DNA of 64,000 nucleotides, from contig OX421968.1 in assembly GCA_949128115.1 (NCBI GenBank), forward strand, positions 868,001 through 932,000, written 5' to 3'. The stretch is from Anaspis maculata. Lineage: Eukaryota; Arthropoda; Insecta; Coleoptera; Scraptiidae. Under the pieces are notes generated by a model. The model did no database searches. It saw nothing but the letters and a program-made list of their open reading frames with translations, and was not told the DNA's origin. The position numbers were made by a program, and so were the translations under genes. Of this stretch, positions 12,908-24,260 are shown one piece after another. Position 1 is the first letter of the stretch, and every line of letters starts with the position of its first letter.

Positions 12908-13095
12908 TATCTTGTATGCTAGGTGTATGTGTGAAATGGTCATCTAAGTATGTAAATATTTTGTATATAAAACAAAAATATACATATAGTCTAGGGCGCT
13001 CGTGAATTTTGATTTTGAGAGCCTTAATCCGACGGATTTTTTTGAAACTAGGAACTTACTGGAGCCACATTTGACAAATGTTTGTAAATTCTATA

Positions 13096-14063
13096 TGTTA
13101 GCGCGGTACACATAAAGACGGCAGCCTTCCGATGAAGGCTGCATTAAAACAATAACTCTTGGATTAGGAAAGCAGCAAGCGACAGTCAGAAATAAAATTC
13201 ACAACAACAATCAAAAACTTTAATGCAAAACAAAAGAAAAAAAAACACAAACAGACAGAATTACAAAACAATAAAAAAAAAACAATGTGAATTAAATGAA
13301 ATGAAAAATCCGAGTGGTTCTGATCGGGGGCAGATTCGCTGGCGCCGAGTGGCGTCCTGAAAACGAGACGAACTGCACTGAAGGTATACACCCCGGCAAA
13401 CGGGAATAAACGGTAAATGGTAAAAACAATGGAAAATATGGAACTTACGGGATCTTATTCGGTGGCGGCGTCGTCCTGGCGGAGTCCGAAGGCGGCGTCG
13501 TGGTGGATGGCCGTTCTGGTGGTGGATTTCCTTTTGAAATGCACGAGTGCCCGTGTTCGTCACCAAAATGGCGGACGAACGACTCGATCCCGTCCGAAAC
13601 TGGAGCTTTGTGTGCGGATGGCTGGTCCAAGCCGCTCCCCGGTGAAAGCGGTGAAAACTGCCGCTTTCTGGACTTGGAGATGCTGCAGAGATCCTCCAGG
13701 AGTCACTATCGGACGCGATGGGCCTTGGATGGGCTTCTGGTCGAGTACGAATGTACGCCGATGGCACGACAAGATGGCCGCGAGAACGATGACCAAAAAA
13801 AAGACGGCGTGGCTTCCCGCTCGACGTACGGAGATCGACACCGCTTCGAACGAAGCGGCAAAAGCACGAGCGGAAAGAAAGCCGAAGAATGCCGAAGACG
13901 GCCGAAGAAAGTGCTGGAGCTCGTTTACGCTTGCGCCTGACAGCCAAGTGCCAGGCACACCGAACAGGGGGTGAGGGGTGAGGACTTGGACAACACAGGG
14001 ATATTTTGGGTTGCATACCCTCAGTGCACACGAATGCAGTTTTCAATGAACGGGGCCGAGACA
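13096..14063 (-). repeat. 3' LTR of BEL/Pao retrotransposon (968 bp)
   Basis: Read on the element's own strand this LTR starts TGTCTCGG and ends GCTAACA, the expected TG..CA. It is 968 bp, the same length as the other LTR, and differs only in two homopolymer runs (5 against 6 A, and 10 against 9 A). The host sequence CTATA at 13091-13095 is repeated directly after the other LTR at 20599-20603, a 5-bp target duplication typical of BEL/Pao. The GC-rich LTR carries long open frames on both strands, identical in both LTRs; I regard these as non-coding. Confidence 0.95.
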
Positions 14064-14074
14064 TACTCCCCACC
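14064..14074 (-). other. Polypurine tract candidate of the BEL/Pao element
   Basis: Directly before the 3' LTR, the element strand reads GGTGGGGAGTA and then TGTCTCGG. A purine run touching the LTR is where plus-strand DNA synthesis is primed in LTR elements. The placement is certain; the function is inferred. Confidence 0.6.
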
Positions 14075-14182
14075 AAAATACCACTCGGGGTATTTTCAAA
14101 GTTCAAAAATTAATGAAATCAAACATGATACAAAAAGAAAGAGCATAGTGAGAACAATGACGGAAGTGAAAACACAGAATGC

Positions 14183-17100
14183 TCACTGTCCTGAAGGGAG
14201 GGGACAAAGTTTGACCATTGGGCGTCGCAGAACGTCGCGTTGAGTACGGACATCTGCGACACGACAAATGCCATCTTTGCCGGGGAAGAGTTTTGAAATT
14301 CTGCCTAACCTCCACTTCAGAGGGGGAGCGTTTTCGTCCTTGATGAGGACTAAAGACCCCACATCTGCGGATTCAAGGTGACGTGACTTGTGCCACTTGC
14401 CGCGTTGGTACAGCGTGTGTAGATATTCGTCGCGCCAACGCGCCCAGAAACGCTGTTGCATGGATTGGACCAACTGCCATCGCGACAACCTGCTGATCTT
14501 GAGGTGGGACAAATCTGGGTCAGGTGGGGCCGTTAACGGCTCGAGCGTCAAAAAATGACCAGGCGTCAATGGGCACAGATCATTTGGATCCGAGCTCAGC
14601 TCCGAAAGTGGCCGTGAGTTGAGCAACGCTTCAACTTGGGTGACCAACGTGGTCAGCTCTTCAAAGGTGAGTATTTGATCACCTATCACGCGAGATAGAT
14701 GAGTTTTGACATCTTTTATGCCGCTTTCCCACAGCCCGCCAAAGTGGGGACTGGAGGGAGGAATGAAGCGCCAAGTGATGGCTTCGGATTCCGCGGCGAG
14801 TTGCATTGACGTCGTCAATTGCCTATGAGCTCCGACAAAGTTTGTGCCATTGTCGCTATAGATGGTAGAGCAACGACCGCGCCGGGCAATGAATCTGCGC
14901 AAGGCGGCGAGGAAAGCATCTGTTGAGAGATCGGAGGCAACCTCGACGTGCAATGCCTTGGTGGCGAAGCACACGAAAAGACAGATGTACGCCTTCGTAG
15001 TTCTGACACCGCGAGCGCGTGACATGAGGATTGGAAAAGGGCCACCATAGTCGAGCCCGACGCAGCTAAAAGGTTTTAGCTGAGAAATTCGCGCCGAGGG
15101 GAGGTCGCCCATGGTGGGAGAAAAAGTTTGCGGCTTAGTCCGGAAGCACCGGTAACACGATGCAAGATAGTGCCGTACCGCGCGTCGCGTGGACAATATC
15201 CAAAAATTTTGCTGCAGGAGATAGCAGGTATTGTTGAGTCCCGGGTGGCAATGTCGGGAATGAACTTGTCGAATAACGAGTCCTGTCAAGACGTGACGAG
15301 ATGGAAGAAGAGCAGGGTGTCTGGTTGCAAATGGCAACTCATGACAATGCTTCAAACGTCCGCCGACGCGGAGAACATCGTCACGATCGAGAAAGGGTGA
15401 AAGTTTTCGAAAGGGTCTTGAACAGGGTTTGCCGTTGCGTAACGACGCGATTTCGACGGCAAATACCTTCTGCTGTACATGTTTGACAATGTACAACAAG
15501 GCAAAATGGAGCTCTGTATCCGAGAGAGGTCCTGTGAACTTCTCATCGGACTTGCATTTGCAGAACCGATAGAAATAGGCGACAGCGCCCTGAATCTTCC
15601 GTAAGGAGGATATGCGCAAAAAGAGGTCGTCGATGTCAATCGGCGGCGGCTGCGGCACACGCACGACCAAAGCGAGCTTTCGCTCTTCAGACGCAATGTC
15701 TGGGGAGGACACGGAGAATTTGTCATCCGGCCATGTGTCATCCGCTGATGACAGAAAAGGTGGGCCAGACCACCAGAGGGAGCACGAAAGCATGTCTTCG
15801 GGAAACAATCCGCGCGAAGCTGGGTCGGCGGGATTGTCCGATGTTGAGACATGTCTCCAACACTGAGGCGGGACACGCTGTTGAATATGCTCAACACGGT
15901 GAGCAACAAATGTTTTCCAGCGGTGCGAAGAGGAACGCAGCCAGCTGAAAACAACCGTAGAATCGGTCCACGCAAATATGGCATCGAACTGTACGGTTCC
16001 TGCGAGCGCTGCAACGGTGAAGGCAACGAGATTGGAAAGTAGGACCGCTGCACACAATTCGAGACGGGGTACGGTCAGCAATTTGACTGGAGCCACCTTT
16101 GATTTGGCGGTTAGGAGACGAATGGTGGGAACACCATTTCGAAGGTAACGAACGTACAACACGCTCGCGTACCCAGATTCAGATGCGTCGCAAAAGGCGT
16201 GCAACTGGCACCTGTCTGCAGGCGACGGAAAAGTATGCCGTGGAATTTGCAACCGCGAAAGTTGCGATAGCTCGGATTGAAAACGCAACCACTGCTGACA
16301 TACGATGTCTGGAGGGGTGTCGTCCCAATCAAGGCCAAGTTTCCATAACCGTTGGATTAAATGTTTGGCGAAAAATGCAACAGGGCACAGAAAGCCGAGC
16401 GGATCGTAAATCCGAGCCACCTCCGACAAGATGGACCGTTTTGTGCACGGTAGTTCATTTGGATGAACCGTGAATGAAAAGGTGTCTGTTGCCGCTTGCC
16501 ACTGGAGGCCAAGAATTTTTACAGTATTGTCAGCAACGTCACTGAAAGTGGACGGCTGAGTTCGAACGTGATCAAGTGGTATGTCTTGCAGCACATCAGG
16601 GTGATTGCTTGCCCACTTGCGCAATTCAAAGCAACCCGATTGGAGCAGGTTGATTAGCTGCGTTTGTAATTCCCGTGCTGATTCCACGGAGTTCGCACCG
16701 CAAAGTAGATCGTCTACATACAAATTACGGCGAATTGCCTGCGAAGCCAATGGAAACTTCGAGGCGTTTTGTTCTGCCAAGTGAAGCAACGTGCGAACCG
16801 CTAGAAACGGTGCCGAAGAAACACCATATGTAATGGTGTTCAATTGGTACGTTTCAATGGGTCGATCAGGGGAGAAACGAAAGCGAATGAGTTGATACTT
16901 GCGATGTTCGGGCGAGATAAGTATCTGCCGATACATCTGACGGATGTCACAAGTAAAAACGATCGGCTCACACCGAAACTGCAGTAGCAAAGCTGCTATG
17001 TCCTGTTGTAACTTAGGACCGACGAGAAGCGTCTCGTTGAGAGATAAATGATTCGGCGCTTGCGCCGAAGCATCAAAAACGACGCGAATTTTCGGCTTGT

Positions 17101-19381
17101 CGTCTTCGATCTTGACGATCGGATGATGAGGGATGTAATACGCCTCAGAATCTGGAGGTTCTGCGTCCAGCAAGGTCATGTGACCTAGGTCGAGGTAGTC
17201 GCGCATGAATGCTATGTACAGATCACGGAGTGTGTCCTGACGGACCAGGCGACGTTCGATAGCTAACCAACGGCGGTCAGCCATAGACCTGCAATGTTCA
17301 AAGGTGGGGGACTCCCTTTTGAAGGGAAGCGAAACCCCAAAACGACCTGACGGACAACGGTAGACAGAGTCCCGGAAACAAATTTCTGCACGTTCATCAT
17401 CTGGGGACAAACGTGTTTTGGACGATGGTGACGAGATTTCCTCTACTTCCCAAAATTTGTGCAGAGACTCGTCGATTCCAGTTGGAGTGCAAACCAAAAA
17501 GGAATGCAGAGGTTTTGACGGGGTTTGAAAGGGACCGAGAAGAGCCCAGCCAAAAATGGTGTTTATGGCAACAGGCTGTGACGGACCTGACGAGACGATT
17601 CCCTCTTTCACGACTGACGGATAAACGTCGGCGCCCAACAACACTTGAATGGGGCCTGGCTTGAACCATGTGGGATCCGCCAGATTCGATAAGTTCAAGT
17701 GGAATTGATCCGGGTTCAAAGCGGTGTCTGGCAGGTTACCACAAATCCTGCGCAGGACAATTAACTCCAATTCAGGGATTGGGAGAGACTCATCATCAGC
17801 CTTGACCTGGCAAGTGACTGTGCCACACGTCGAATTGGCGGGGGTGAGACCCAAGCCAAAAACGGGCACATTGTGATTTGATGGGGATAGACCCAATTTG
17901 CGCACGCAGGAGTCCAAAATAAACGATGCCTGACTGGCAGGGTCTATGAGCGCACGGAGGCTTTGGTAGCCTCCCCACCGGTCACGAACGTGAACGATTG
18001 CCGTGGCCAACAAAACATGAGCTGCCTTGAGGCTTGAGGCGAGATTCGTCACCGAATTCGCGACATTTTCTGGAAGACCAGGGGAAACGATTTGCGGTAA
18101 TTCAACTGGATTCGATAAAGAACTGGGTGACTCATGACCTGCAGTTCTATGTGGCTTGGGGAAGTGCAGCAAGGTGTGATGCCTTGCGTGGCACTGCCGA
18201 CACGAATACGACGATGGACATTTTGGAGCGCCGTGATTGGTGCTCAAGCAGTTGAGACAGAGCCTTTTCTGTTTGACCGCCAAATATCTGTCATTTGGGG
18301 ACATTGACAGAAAAGTCTTGCACGCGGTGACTCTATGACTTCTCGCCCCACAATGAGAACATGCTGACTCATGCGACGTCGCTGGGGCAGATGAAGTCTG
18401 AGACACCAACGTATGTGAGGCCCACGACTTGCGGCTGACCTCGGGCTTCACGGTAACGGTGTTTGCCCGTGTGGAGCGGGAGTTCGATTGCGTTTTAGAA
18501 TTTAAGGCAGTTGCCTCGAAAGCCTTGCATTGGTCGAGCACGAAAGACTTGACGTCTTCGTATTTGGGGAAGGGGGTGCCAGCTGACTGCACCTCGAAAC
18601 GTTTTCGCGTCGACTCATCGAGTTTCTGGAGCAGCATGCTCGACAGGGTGAAATCCCACAGGTCGATATGCGGATACTGCTCGAGCGCCACTAAATTTTC
18701 GTTGAACGTGTTCACAAGATGGCGAAGCGCTTGCGCGGAGTCAGATGTGACGGAGGAGGCGTTCATCATCGACTGCCAGTAAAAAGTGACTAGCACGCGG
18801 TCGTTCTGGTATCTCTCAACCAACGAGTCGAACGCAATTATGTAATTATCTCCCGTCAATGGCAGGTGTTTAACCATTGAGAGAGGTTCACCAGATAAAG
18901 ACGAGATCAGATACTGAAACCGTTCAATATCTGAGAGAGACTGGTTTCTGTGTATTAACGCCGTGAACAGATCATAGTATGGTGGCCATGATTTTAACTT
19001 TCCGTCGAACAACGGCAACGCGATTTTTGGCAATCGGACATTGCTCCGGCCTGTCTCGAACCAAGTTTGCGAGGCTTGGCGAGAGAGCGAGGAAGTCGGC
19101 TCTGAATTCGAAAACGAGGCTTTTACCGCAGCAAGTTTGCCATACAAGCTGTCTGCCCGGAGTGTACGTTCAAGAAATGTAGCCTTCTGCTCCTCGGAGG
19201 CACTGGGGAGAGGGGCAGTGTTGACCGTGCTCTTGAAACCGTTGTAAATTTCCGCCGCAATGTCAAACGTGGCTAAAAATGCCGGTTGGAGGCTTGGCTC
19301 GGTGGTAGCTGTGACGCCTTGTTCCAGAAGGGGCTCAAGGCGCGCAATAGCTATCGCGATGGACGATAAAGTTGCGTCCAT
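14183..19381 (-). CDS. BEL/Pao Gag-Pol polyprotein, intact (1,732 aa)
   Basis: The start chosen is the ATG at 19381 (MDATLSS); the frame is open 30 bases further upstream, but only a TTG is there. Approximate domain order: Gag core with LPKIALPLFDGK and WPPYYDLF (115-290); zinc knuckles CSHCGARSHRVTAC, LCLNCLSTNHGAPKC and CRQCHARHH (about 340-400); aspartic protease ALIDPASQASFI (about 479); reverse transcriptase with VVFDASA, CDIRQMYRQI and YVDD (about 735-900, YVDD near 888); RNase H starting FCDASESG and including WTDSTVV (about 1065-1180); and an integrase with an HHCC-type zinc region, then LDYGGPF, SDNGTNF and GLWESG, giving a D,D(35)E-like triad near 1443, 1512 and 1547. The C-terminal part (RWQLVQSMQQRFWARW..) matches the usual BEL tail. 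There is no frameshift or stop. It makes the particle proteins, copies the RNA and integrates the cDNA. Confidence 0.95.
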   Translation of the reverse strand: MDATLSSIAIAIARLEPLLEQGVTATTEPSLQPAFLATFDIAAEIYNGFKSTVNTAPLPSASEEQKATFLERTLRADSLYGKLAAVKASFSNSEPTSSLSRQASQTWFETGRSNVRLPKIALPLFDGKLKSWPPYYDLFTALIHRNQSLSDIERFQYLISSLSGEPLSMVKHLPLTGDNYIIAFDSLVERYQNDRVLVTFYWQSMMNASSVTSDSAQALRHLVNTFNENLVALEQYPHIDLWDFTLSSMLLQKLDESTRKRFEVQSAGTPFPKYEDVKSFVLDQCKAFEATALNSKTQSNSRSTRANTVTVKPEVSRKSWASHTLVSQTSSAPATSHESACSHCGARSHRVTACKTFLSMSPNDRYLAVKQKRLCLNCLSTNHGAPKCPSSYSCRQCHARHHTLLHFPKPHRTAGHESPSSLSNPVELPQIVSPGLPENVANSVTNLASSLKAAHVLLATAIVHVRDRWGGYQSLRALIDPASQASFILDSCVRKLGLSPSNHNVPVFGLGLTPANSTCGTVTCQVKADDESLPIPELELIVLRRICGNLPDTALNPDQFHLNLSNLADPTWFKPGPIQVLLGADVYPSVVKEGIVSSGPSQPVAINTIFGWALLGPFQTPSKPLHSFLVCTPTGIDESLHKFWEVEEISSPSSKTRLSPDDERAEICFRDSVYRCPSGRFGVSLPFKRESPTFEHCRSMADRRWLAIERRLVRQDTLRDLYIAFMRDYLDLGHMTLLDAEPPDSEAYYIPHHPIVKIEDDKPKIRVVFDASAQAPNHLSLNETLLVGPKLQQDIAALLLQFRCEPIVFTCDIRQMYRQILISPEHRKYQLIRFRFSPDRPIETYQLNTITYGVSSAPFLAVRTLLHLAEQNASKFPLASQAIRRNLYVDDLLCGANSVESARELQTQLINLLQSGCFELRKWASNHPDVLQDIPLDHVRTQPSTFSDVADNTVKILGLQWQAATDTFSFTVHPNELPCTKRSILSEVARIYDPLGFLCPVAFFAKHLIQRLWKLGLDWDDTPPDIVCQQWLRFQSELSQLSRLQIPRHTFPSPADRCQLHAFCDASESGYASVLYVRYLRNGVPTIRLLTAKSKVAPVKLLTVPRLELCAAVLLSNLVAFTVAALAGTVQFDAIFAWTDSTVVFSWLRSSSHRWKTFVAHRVEHIQQRVPPQCWRHVSTSDNPADPASRGLFPEDMLSCSLWWSGPPFLSSADDTWPDDKFSVSSPDIASEERKLALVVRVPQPPPIDIDDLFLRISSLRKIQGAVAYFYRFCKCKSDEKFTGPLSDTELHFALLYIVKHVQQKVFAVEIASLRNGKPCSRPFRKLSPFLDRDDVLRVGGRLKHCHELPFATRHPALLPSRHVLTGLVIRQVHSRHCHPGLNNTCYLLQQNFWILSTRRAVRHYLASCYRCFRTKPQTFSPTMGDLPSARISQLKPFSCVGLDYGGPFPILMSRARGVRTTKAYICLFVCFATKALHVEVASDLSTDAFLAALRRFIARRGRCSTIYSDNGTNFVGAHRQLTTSMQLAAESEAITWRFIPPSSPHFGGLWESGIKDVKTHLSRVIGDQILTFEELTTLVTQVEALLNSRPLSELSSDPNDLCPLTPGHFLTLEPLTAPPDPDLSHLKISRLSRWQLVQSMQQRFWARWRDEYLHTLYQRGKWHKSRHLESADVGSLVLIKDENAPPLKWRLGRISKLFPGKDGICRVADVRTQRDVLRRPMVKLCPLPSGQ

Positions 19382-19603
19382 TGTGTACGACACAAAGAAA
19401 AATGAAAACAAAGCAACTGACCCTTAGGTTGGCGTACCTGAATGGCGAACCCAACCCAGGTGAAAAAGTGCGAATGAGACGGGCGAAAAACGAATTGATC
19501 AACACGCTGGACCAACGCACAAGTGTCACGTGGGTTTGACCCGTGACTTTAAAGTTTCAATAGTGAGGTGAATTAAATTCCTGACTGTACCATGCTTAGC
19601 CTG

Positions 19604-19623
19604 TATCCGGCTACGAAGGACCA
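19604..19623 (-). other. Primer binding site candidate of the BEL/Pao element
   Basis: On the element strand the 5' LTR ends and, after a 7-base gap, TGGTCCTTCGTAGCCGGATA follows. TGG at the start matches the tRNA CCA end. From memory it resembles the 3' end of insect tRNA-Tyr with one extra base; this assignment is not checked. Confidence 0.55.
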
Positions 19624-19630
19624 ATTTATA

Positions 19631-20598
19631 TGTTAGCGCGGTACACATAAAGACGGCAGCCTTCCGATGAAGGCTGCATTAAAACAATAACTCTTGGATT
19701 AGGAAAGCAGCAAGCGACAGTCAGAAATAAAATTCACAACAACAATCAAAAAACTTTAATGCAAAACAAAAGAAAAAAAAACACAAACAGACAGAATTAC
19801 AAAACAATAAAAAAAAACAATGTGAATTAAATGAAATGAAAAATCCGAGTGGTTCTGATCGGGGGCAGATTCGCTGGCGCCGAGTGGCGTCCTGAAAACG
19901 AGACGAACTGCACTGAAGGTATACACCCCGGCAAACGGGAATAAACGGTAAATGGTAAAAACAATGGAAAATATGGAACTTACGGGATCTTATTCGGTGG
20001 CGGCGTCGTCCTGGCGGAGTCCGAAGGCGGCGTCGTGGTGGATGGCCGTTCTGGTGGTGGATTTCCTTTTGAAATGCACGAGTGCCCGTGTTCGTCACCA
20101 AAATGGCGGACGAACGACTCGATCCCGTCCGAAACTGGAGCTTTGTGTGCGGATGGCTGGTCCAAGCCGCTCCCCGGTGAAAGCGGTGAAAACTGCCGCT
20201 TTCTGGACTTGGAGATGCTGCAGAGATCCTCCAGGAGTCACTATCGGACGCGATGGGCCTTGGATGGGCTTCTGGTCGAGTACGAATGTACGCCGATGGC
20301 ACGACAAGATGGCCGCGAGAACGATGACCAAAAAAAAGACGGCGTGGCTTCCCGCTCGACGTACGGAGATCGACACCGCTTCGAACGAAGCGGCAAAAGC
20401 ACGAGCGGAAAGAAAGCCGAAGAATGCCGAAGACGGCCGAAGAAAGTGCTGGAGCTCGTTTACGCTTGCGCCTGACAGCCAAGTGCCAGGCACACCGAAC
20501 AGGGGGTGAGGGGTGAGGACTTGGACAACACAGGGATATTTTGGGTTGCATACCCTCAGTGCACACGAATGCAGTTTTCAATGAACGGGGCCGAGACA
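19631..20598 (-). repeat. 5' LTR of BEL/Pao retrotransposon (968 bp)
   Basis: The partner of 13096-14063, with the same TG..CA ends and near-complete identity. It should contain the promoter driving the Gag-Pol transcript leftwards. It is flanked on the right by the CTATA duplication at 20599-20603. Confidence 0.95.
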
Positions 20599-20768
20599 CT
20601 ATACATTTTTGGGAATAAACTCTTCCTCACTTTTAACAGGCGTTATTTTAATAGGTGAAATTCAGTGCCATTTCTGCGTCAAATTAGTTACGAAAAAAAA
20701 ACGTTTCTTGATTTTTCATTGTGTTCAAGAACATCAGTGACCGATTAGTTTCAGGTACCTACACAGTG

Positions 20769-21280
20769 ACTGCGTTTCTATCGCAGCTTTGGATCCGATC
20801 GAAACTATCCGATCGAGTCGATCCGCTTGAAATCGCCGATGTAAACGGTCAGGATTGAGATTTCAGTCGGATGGAGCAGTTCAAGTCGATTCGGTGCTTT
20901 GGCCGGCTTGACTTGAGTCGAGCGGATCGAGGCTAGTATCCGCTCGTATTTTAGCCGATGTGAACAGGATCGGATCGAAGTGACAGATGGCCGACTTGTA
21001 AACAAAGCGTAATTTTTGCTAAATATCAAGGGATGCTTCCCAGTAATTGAGAAATAAATGCACCAAAAAATTCAATCATTGAATAGTTTTCGGTTTGGTC
21101 CAGTTTGACGCGTTTTGAATCATGTTGTTGTCGCTCCTAAATTCTAACCTAATTCTAAAGGACTGAAATAGGATTGAGTGAAGTGGATCGAACGTGCGAC
21201 GATAAAAACGCGCTTGACTGAAGGCCACTCTGGATTCGATCGAAACTCGAGCAGATCGAAAACTGCGATAGAAACGCAGT
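20769..21280. mobile_element. Non-autonomous DNA element with ACTGCGTTTCTATCGCAG ends
   Basis: The 18-bp left terminus ACTGCGTTTCTATCGCAG is exactly mirrored at the right end (CTGCGATAGAAACGCAGT). Just inside, GGATCCGATCGAAACT is mirrored by a TTCGATCGAAACTCG stretch. The interior is rich in GATCG/CGATC motifs and encodes no transposase. The target duplication is unclear (TGA against TAA). Confidence 0.7.
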
Positions 21281-21749
21281 AAATGAGCGAAAATATGATA
21301 ACGTGTTCATTAATGAGTGTTTTTTTTTTCAAATACCGCCTTACTTCTAGTAGAATTCTTCTCTGCCTTATGGTGGCTCTACATTGAGCATCAAATGCTG
21401 CAGCTTTTTCAGCTGCTGAGCTCTCATTGGTCAGGTCAGGTCAGCATTGGCATCAATGACAGACGTCAGCTTGCTTTTGCTGCAAAAGAAGTTGGCTAGA
21501 CGTGAACTTCTTGAGCAGCATGGCGGCAAAACTTTTTGAATTTTGCCTCAGATTCTCAACGCCAAACCCGTGTTTTAATGGTGTTTTAGTTCATAGAGTT
21601 TTTACAACTATATATTCATGGTAAATAAATGTTGTGTGTCACTTTTCAAGTCCACAAGTTGTAGTTTTTTATTGGCTAACCGACCCGACACTCCGACAGG
21701 CAAGTGGTAAGTTAGGCGACAGCATTTTGAGGTTATAGTAAGGAGCTTA

Positions 21750-21897
21750 GGGCTGAATTTCAAGTCCGACTTGCAACCCGTGCAGCGGCGCAAGTAGAGT
21801 CACGTGATCCTTTTCAGCCAATGGCCAGAGCATATCGATGGCTTGCGCCGGTGACGCAGCTTATCGCGGGTTGCAAATCGGACTTGAAATTTAGCCC
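21750..21897. mobile_element. 148-bp MITE, PIF/Harbinger-like (TTA duplication)
   Basis: The termini GGGCTGAATTTCAAGTCCGA and the mirrored CGGACTTGAAATTTAGCCC are flanked on both sides by TTA (21747-21749 and 21898-21900). A 3-bp TTA/TAA duplication with GGG-starting inverted repeats fits the PIF/Harbinger superfamily. No coding capacity. Confidence 0.75.
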
Positions 21898-21900
21898 TTA

Positions 21901-24050
21901 GTCCATTCAAAAATTAATTCAAGGGCACAGCCAGCGCAAATCATCAAAAACAAACAAATTGCGACAGTCATTTTGTTTTGTTTCACCATCGGATTGGCCA
22001 TCGAGTCAGCTTTGCATAGTATGTGCACGGTAGTCCATATATCGCGGATTATTACCAATGCAAAAGTAATTGTATCTGCGCATCAAATGCCTCCCTGGCA
22101 AATTTATTTCTGCGAAATATTGATTCGCAACATTCTTAGAGAAGTTAGCTATATTTTTTAGCGACTTTTCCAGCATGGCTGGCTTAAAAATTCAAAAACT
22201 TAAACACACTTTCAACACGGCGGAACAGCGGAAATACAAATGGCTCGATCACTCGTGGCACACTGCGCAGAAGGCGCCAAAAACGGCTGCGCGGGTTCTC
22301 CATCTCTTTTTTGAGGAAACCTGTATTGCCAACATGAAATCGAATCGAACCCTCAGCCCTCTGCATTTAGAATTTAGTTTAGGCGACGATCAAGCACTGA
22401 TGCACTGGGGTATCTAACCGTTGGTGTTAGGATAGGGGATGGGGTTCATTGTGCTCGTAATAAATGATTTATATGCATAGAGATGTTGTAGCCGTGTTTA
22501 TTTAGTTCACTGTTGACAGAACGGCATTTGATGACGAATGATTGAACGAGTTGATGGGATAGCTTGCATTTTGTTGAAGGATCAGTTCATACGTAAAAAA
22601 ATGTAACTGAAAGATTTGTATGGACGTTAGGTACCTATTACACCTAAACAAATAGAAATTAACTATCGTAGGATAATAGTACTTTTTACCGTGTAGTGAT
22701 TATTTCACGGATGGTTTATACTATTATCAAGCCATTAAACACAATGCAGATTGGAGCTACTGGAAGACCACGTGTGTTGTTTACTATTATATATTGCATT
22801 TCTGTACGTTATCTACGTTTGTTATGTACATAATCAAGTTTAATTAAATTAAAAAAATCAAGTCAGATCTATTCAAAGGACGTATTCAAGATATTTTTGT
22901 GAGATGTTGTGTAAGTTAGTTTCATTGTTTCCGATGGGTGGCCTTGGGAAGTTCCAAATTTGAATTTATTTGCATAAATAAGGTCGAAAAATAATATATG
23001 TATGTAGTAATTAACACAAATTCAAGATTGTTTTTGAGAAAGAAAAAACTATTTATTTCGGATAATAATTGGCGGGAGTGTCCAACGACGCAATCAACAG
23101 GTCTTACACGTGCGAGGAGGATTATTATTATTGGTCGAGCTCTTAGGGCTCAAGTAAAGATCAAACAGAATTTCAGTTTCGTGGAATTTGTTTTCTTTCA
23201 AATGAGCCCTCGAGGTAAAAATTTTGGATTGAATTTGTTGTTCTGTTACATGTTTTACAAAATGTGTATTAAACATTTAAAGATTAAAGTAAATCGGAAG
23301 TTACCTCCTACACGATATACGTAAGGTCGGTAATAATAATTGTGGAAGAGTTCATAGATTTCTCTTATGAACAGGTTTTTTGGCACGTGCCAAAAAAAAG
23401 TGTAATTTTGTGAGTGATCACGTTGAGAAAAAACCGTGCAGATTAGCTTTCTATGACGCATTATTATAGTAACAAATAGCAGGTACGGAACCTGATTCAA
23501 GAATTGAATGATCCGTACCTAACTCCAAAACTAGTTACACCAGCAAACCTGTTATAATAGAGTAAAACCTCTACTTAAAGTGTGTTGAGGTAGGTTTTCA
23601 ATAATGCAACTGGTTAATAAACGCCAACTGTTAGGGTGTTCCAAACTTGATTATCAGGTAATGCACGCTTGATGCGCTTCCATCCACACCCACACCAGTC
23701 CAGCTCTAGATATTCTTCATTTTTATTGCCCATCAGTTTGCAACATTTAGATTAACCATAGAAAAATTACGAATATACCGTAGGGATTGGACAGAGACAG
23801 GGTATTAGTCTGTGCCTGCGGTTTATTATTATAATTATTACTCTGTATTATGGTGTCCTTCTCTTCTCAGTAACCTTGACTGCTGTGGTCGACGTTTTCA
23901 TAGAATGCTTCACGCGAGCTTTAAATCGCTCTTTTCATTGAATGTACACAGTCGTTTACAATGAATTCGCTCACACTCTTACAGGCTAGAAGAAAGCGAA
24001 GCGCGATACGCGATTATTATCAAGTTTTCAACAAGACTTTGTGAAATTTG
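21901..24050. other. Mostly unique AT-rich sequence, no supported gene
   Basis: An 80-residue frame at 22175-22417 (plus strand) shows no recognisable domain, and other frames are shorter. No repeat boundary was evident. It is probably intronic sequence. Confidence 0.4.
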
Positions 24051-24052
24051 CG

Positions 24053-24056
24053 GTAG

Positions 24057-24109
<53 letters not shown>

Positions 24110-24112
24110 TAT
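24053..24112. repeat. (AAT)n microsatellite, likely the 3' tail of the adjacent LINE
   Basis: An uninterrupted AAT run. Read on the minus strand it is (ATT)n and lies just beyond the C-terminus of the minus-strand LINE at 24261-27989. Short simple-repeat tails are usual for CR1/Jockey/I-like LINEs. Confidence 0.8.
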
Positions 24113-24260
24113 TCAACCATCAAAAATTACATGGCAGTCACAGTCACAAATAAGTATAACAATATATCACATTATACAATTTACAGTGTGTTGTACACAA
24201 CAAGACAAATACAATGAACACATTTTATGTACAGCTAAAATAATAATGCGATTAAAGGTA

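Larger units (their letters stand above)
13091..20603 (-). mobile_element. Complete BEL/Pao LTR retrotransposon with CTATA target duplication
   Basis: The element itself spans 13096-20598 (7,503 bp): 5' LTR (right), leader with candidate primer site, one long Gag-Pol frame, purine-rich tract and 3' LTR (left). Both LTRs are essentially identical and the reading frame is uninterrupted, so this looks like a young, potentially competent copy. It is the best preserved mobile element in the window. There is no env-like second frame, as expected for most BEL/Pao members. Confidence 0.95.

Noticed and set aside
13417..13974. 185-codon frame antisense within the LTR, identical at 19952-20509, plus 281-292-codon sense frames
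   Set aside because: The frames lie in GC-rich LTR DNA, overlap each other in several frames and show no domain. Their identity in both places only reflects LTR identity.
22175..22417. 80-codon frame starting MAGLKIQKLK
   Set aside because: It has an ATG start and a charged N-terminus, but no recognisable domain, no splice context and no second copy. Too little to call a gene.
24053..24112. CRISPR-like or satellite array
   Set aside because: A pure AAT run at a LINE tail. No spaced repeats exist anywhere in the window, and the sequence is eukaryotic.
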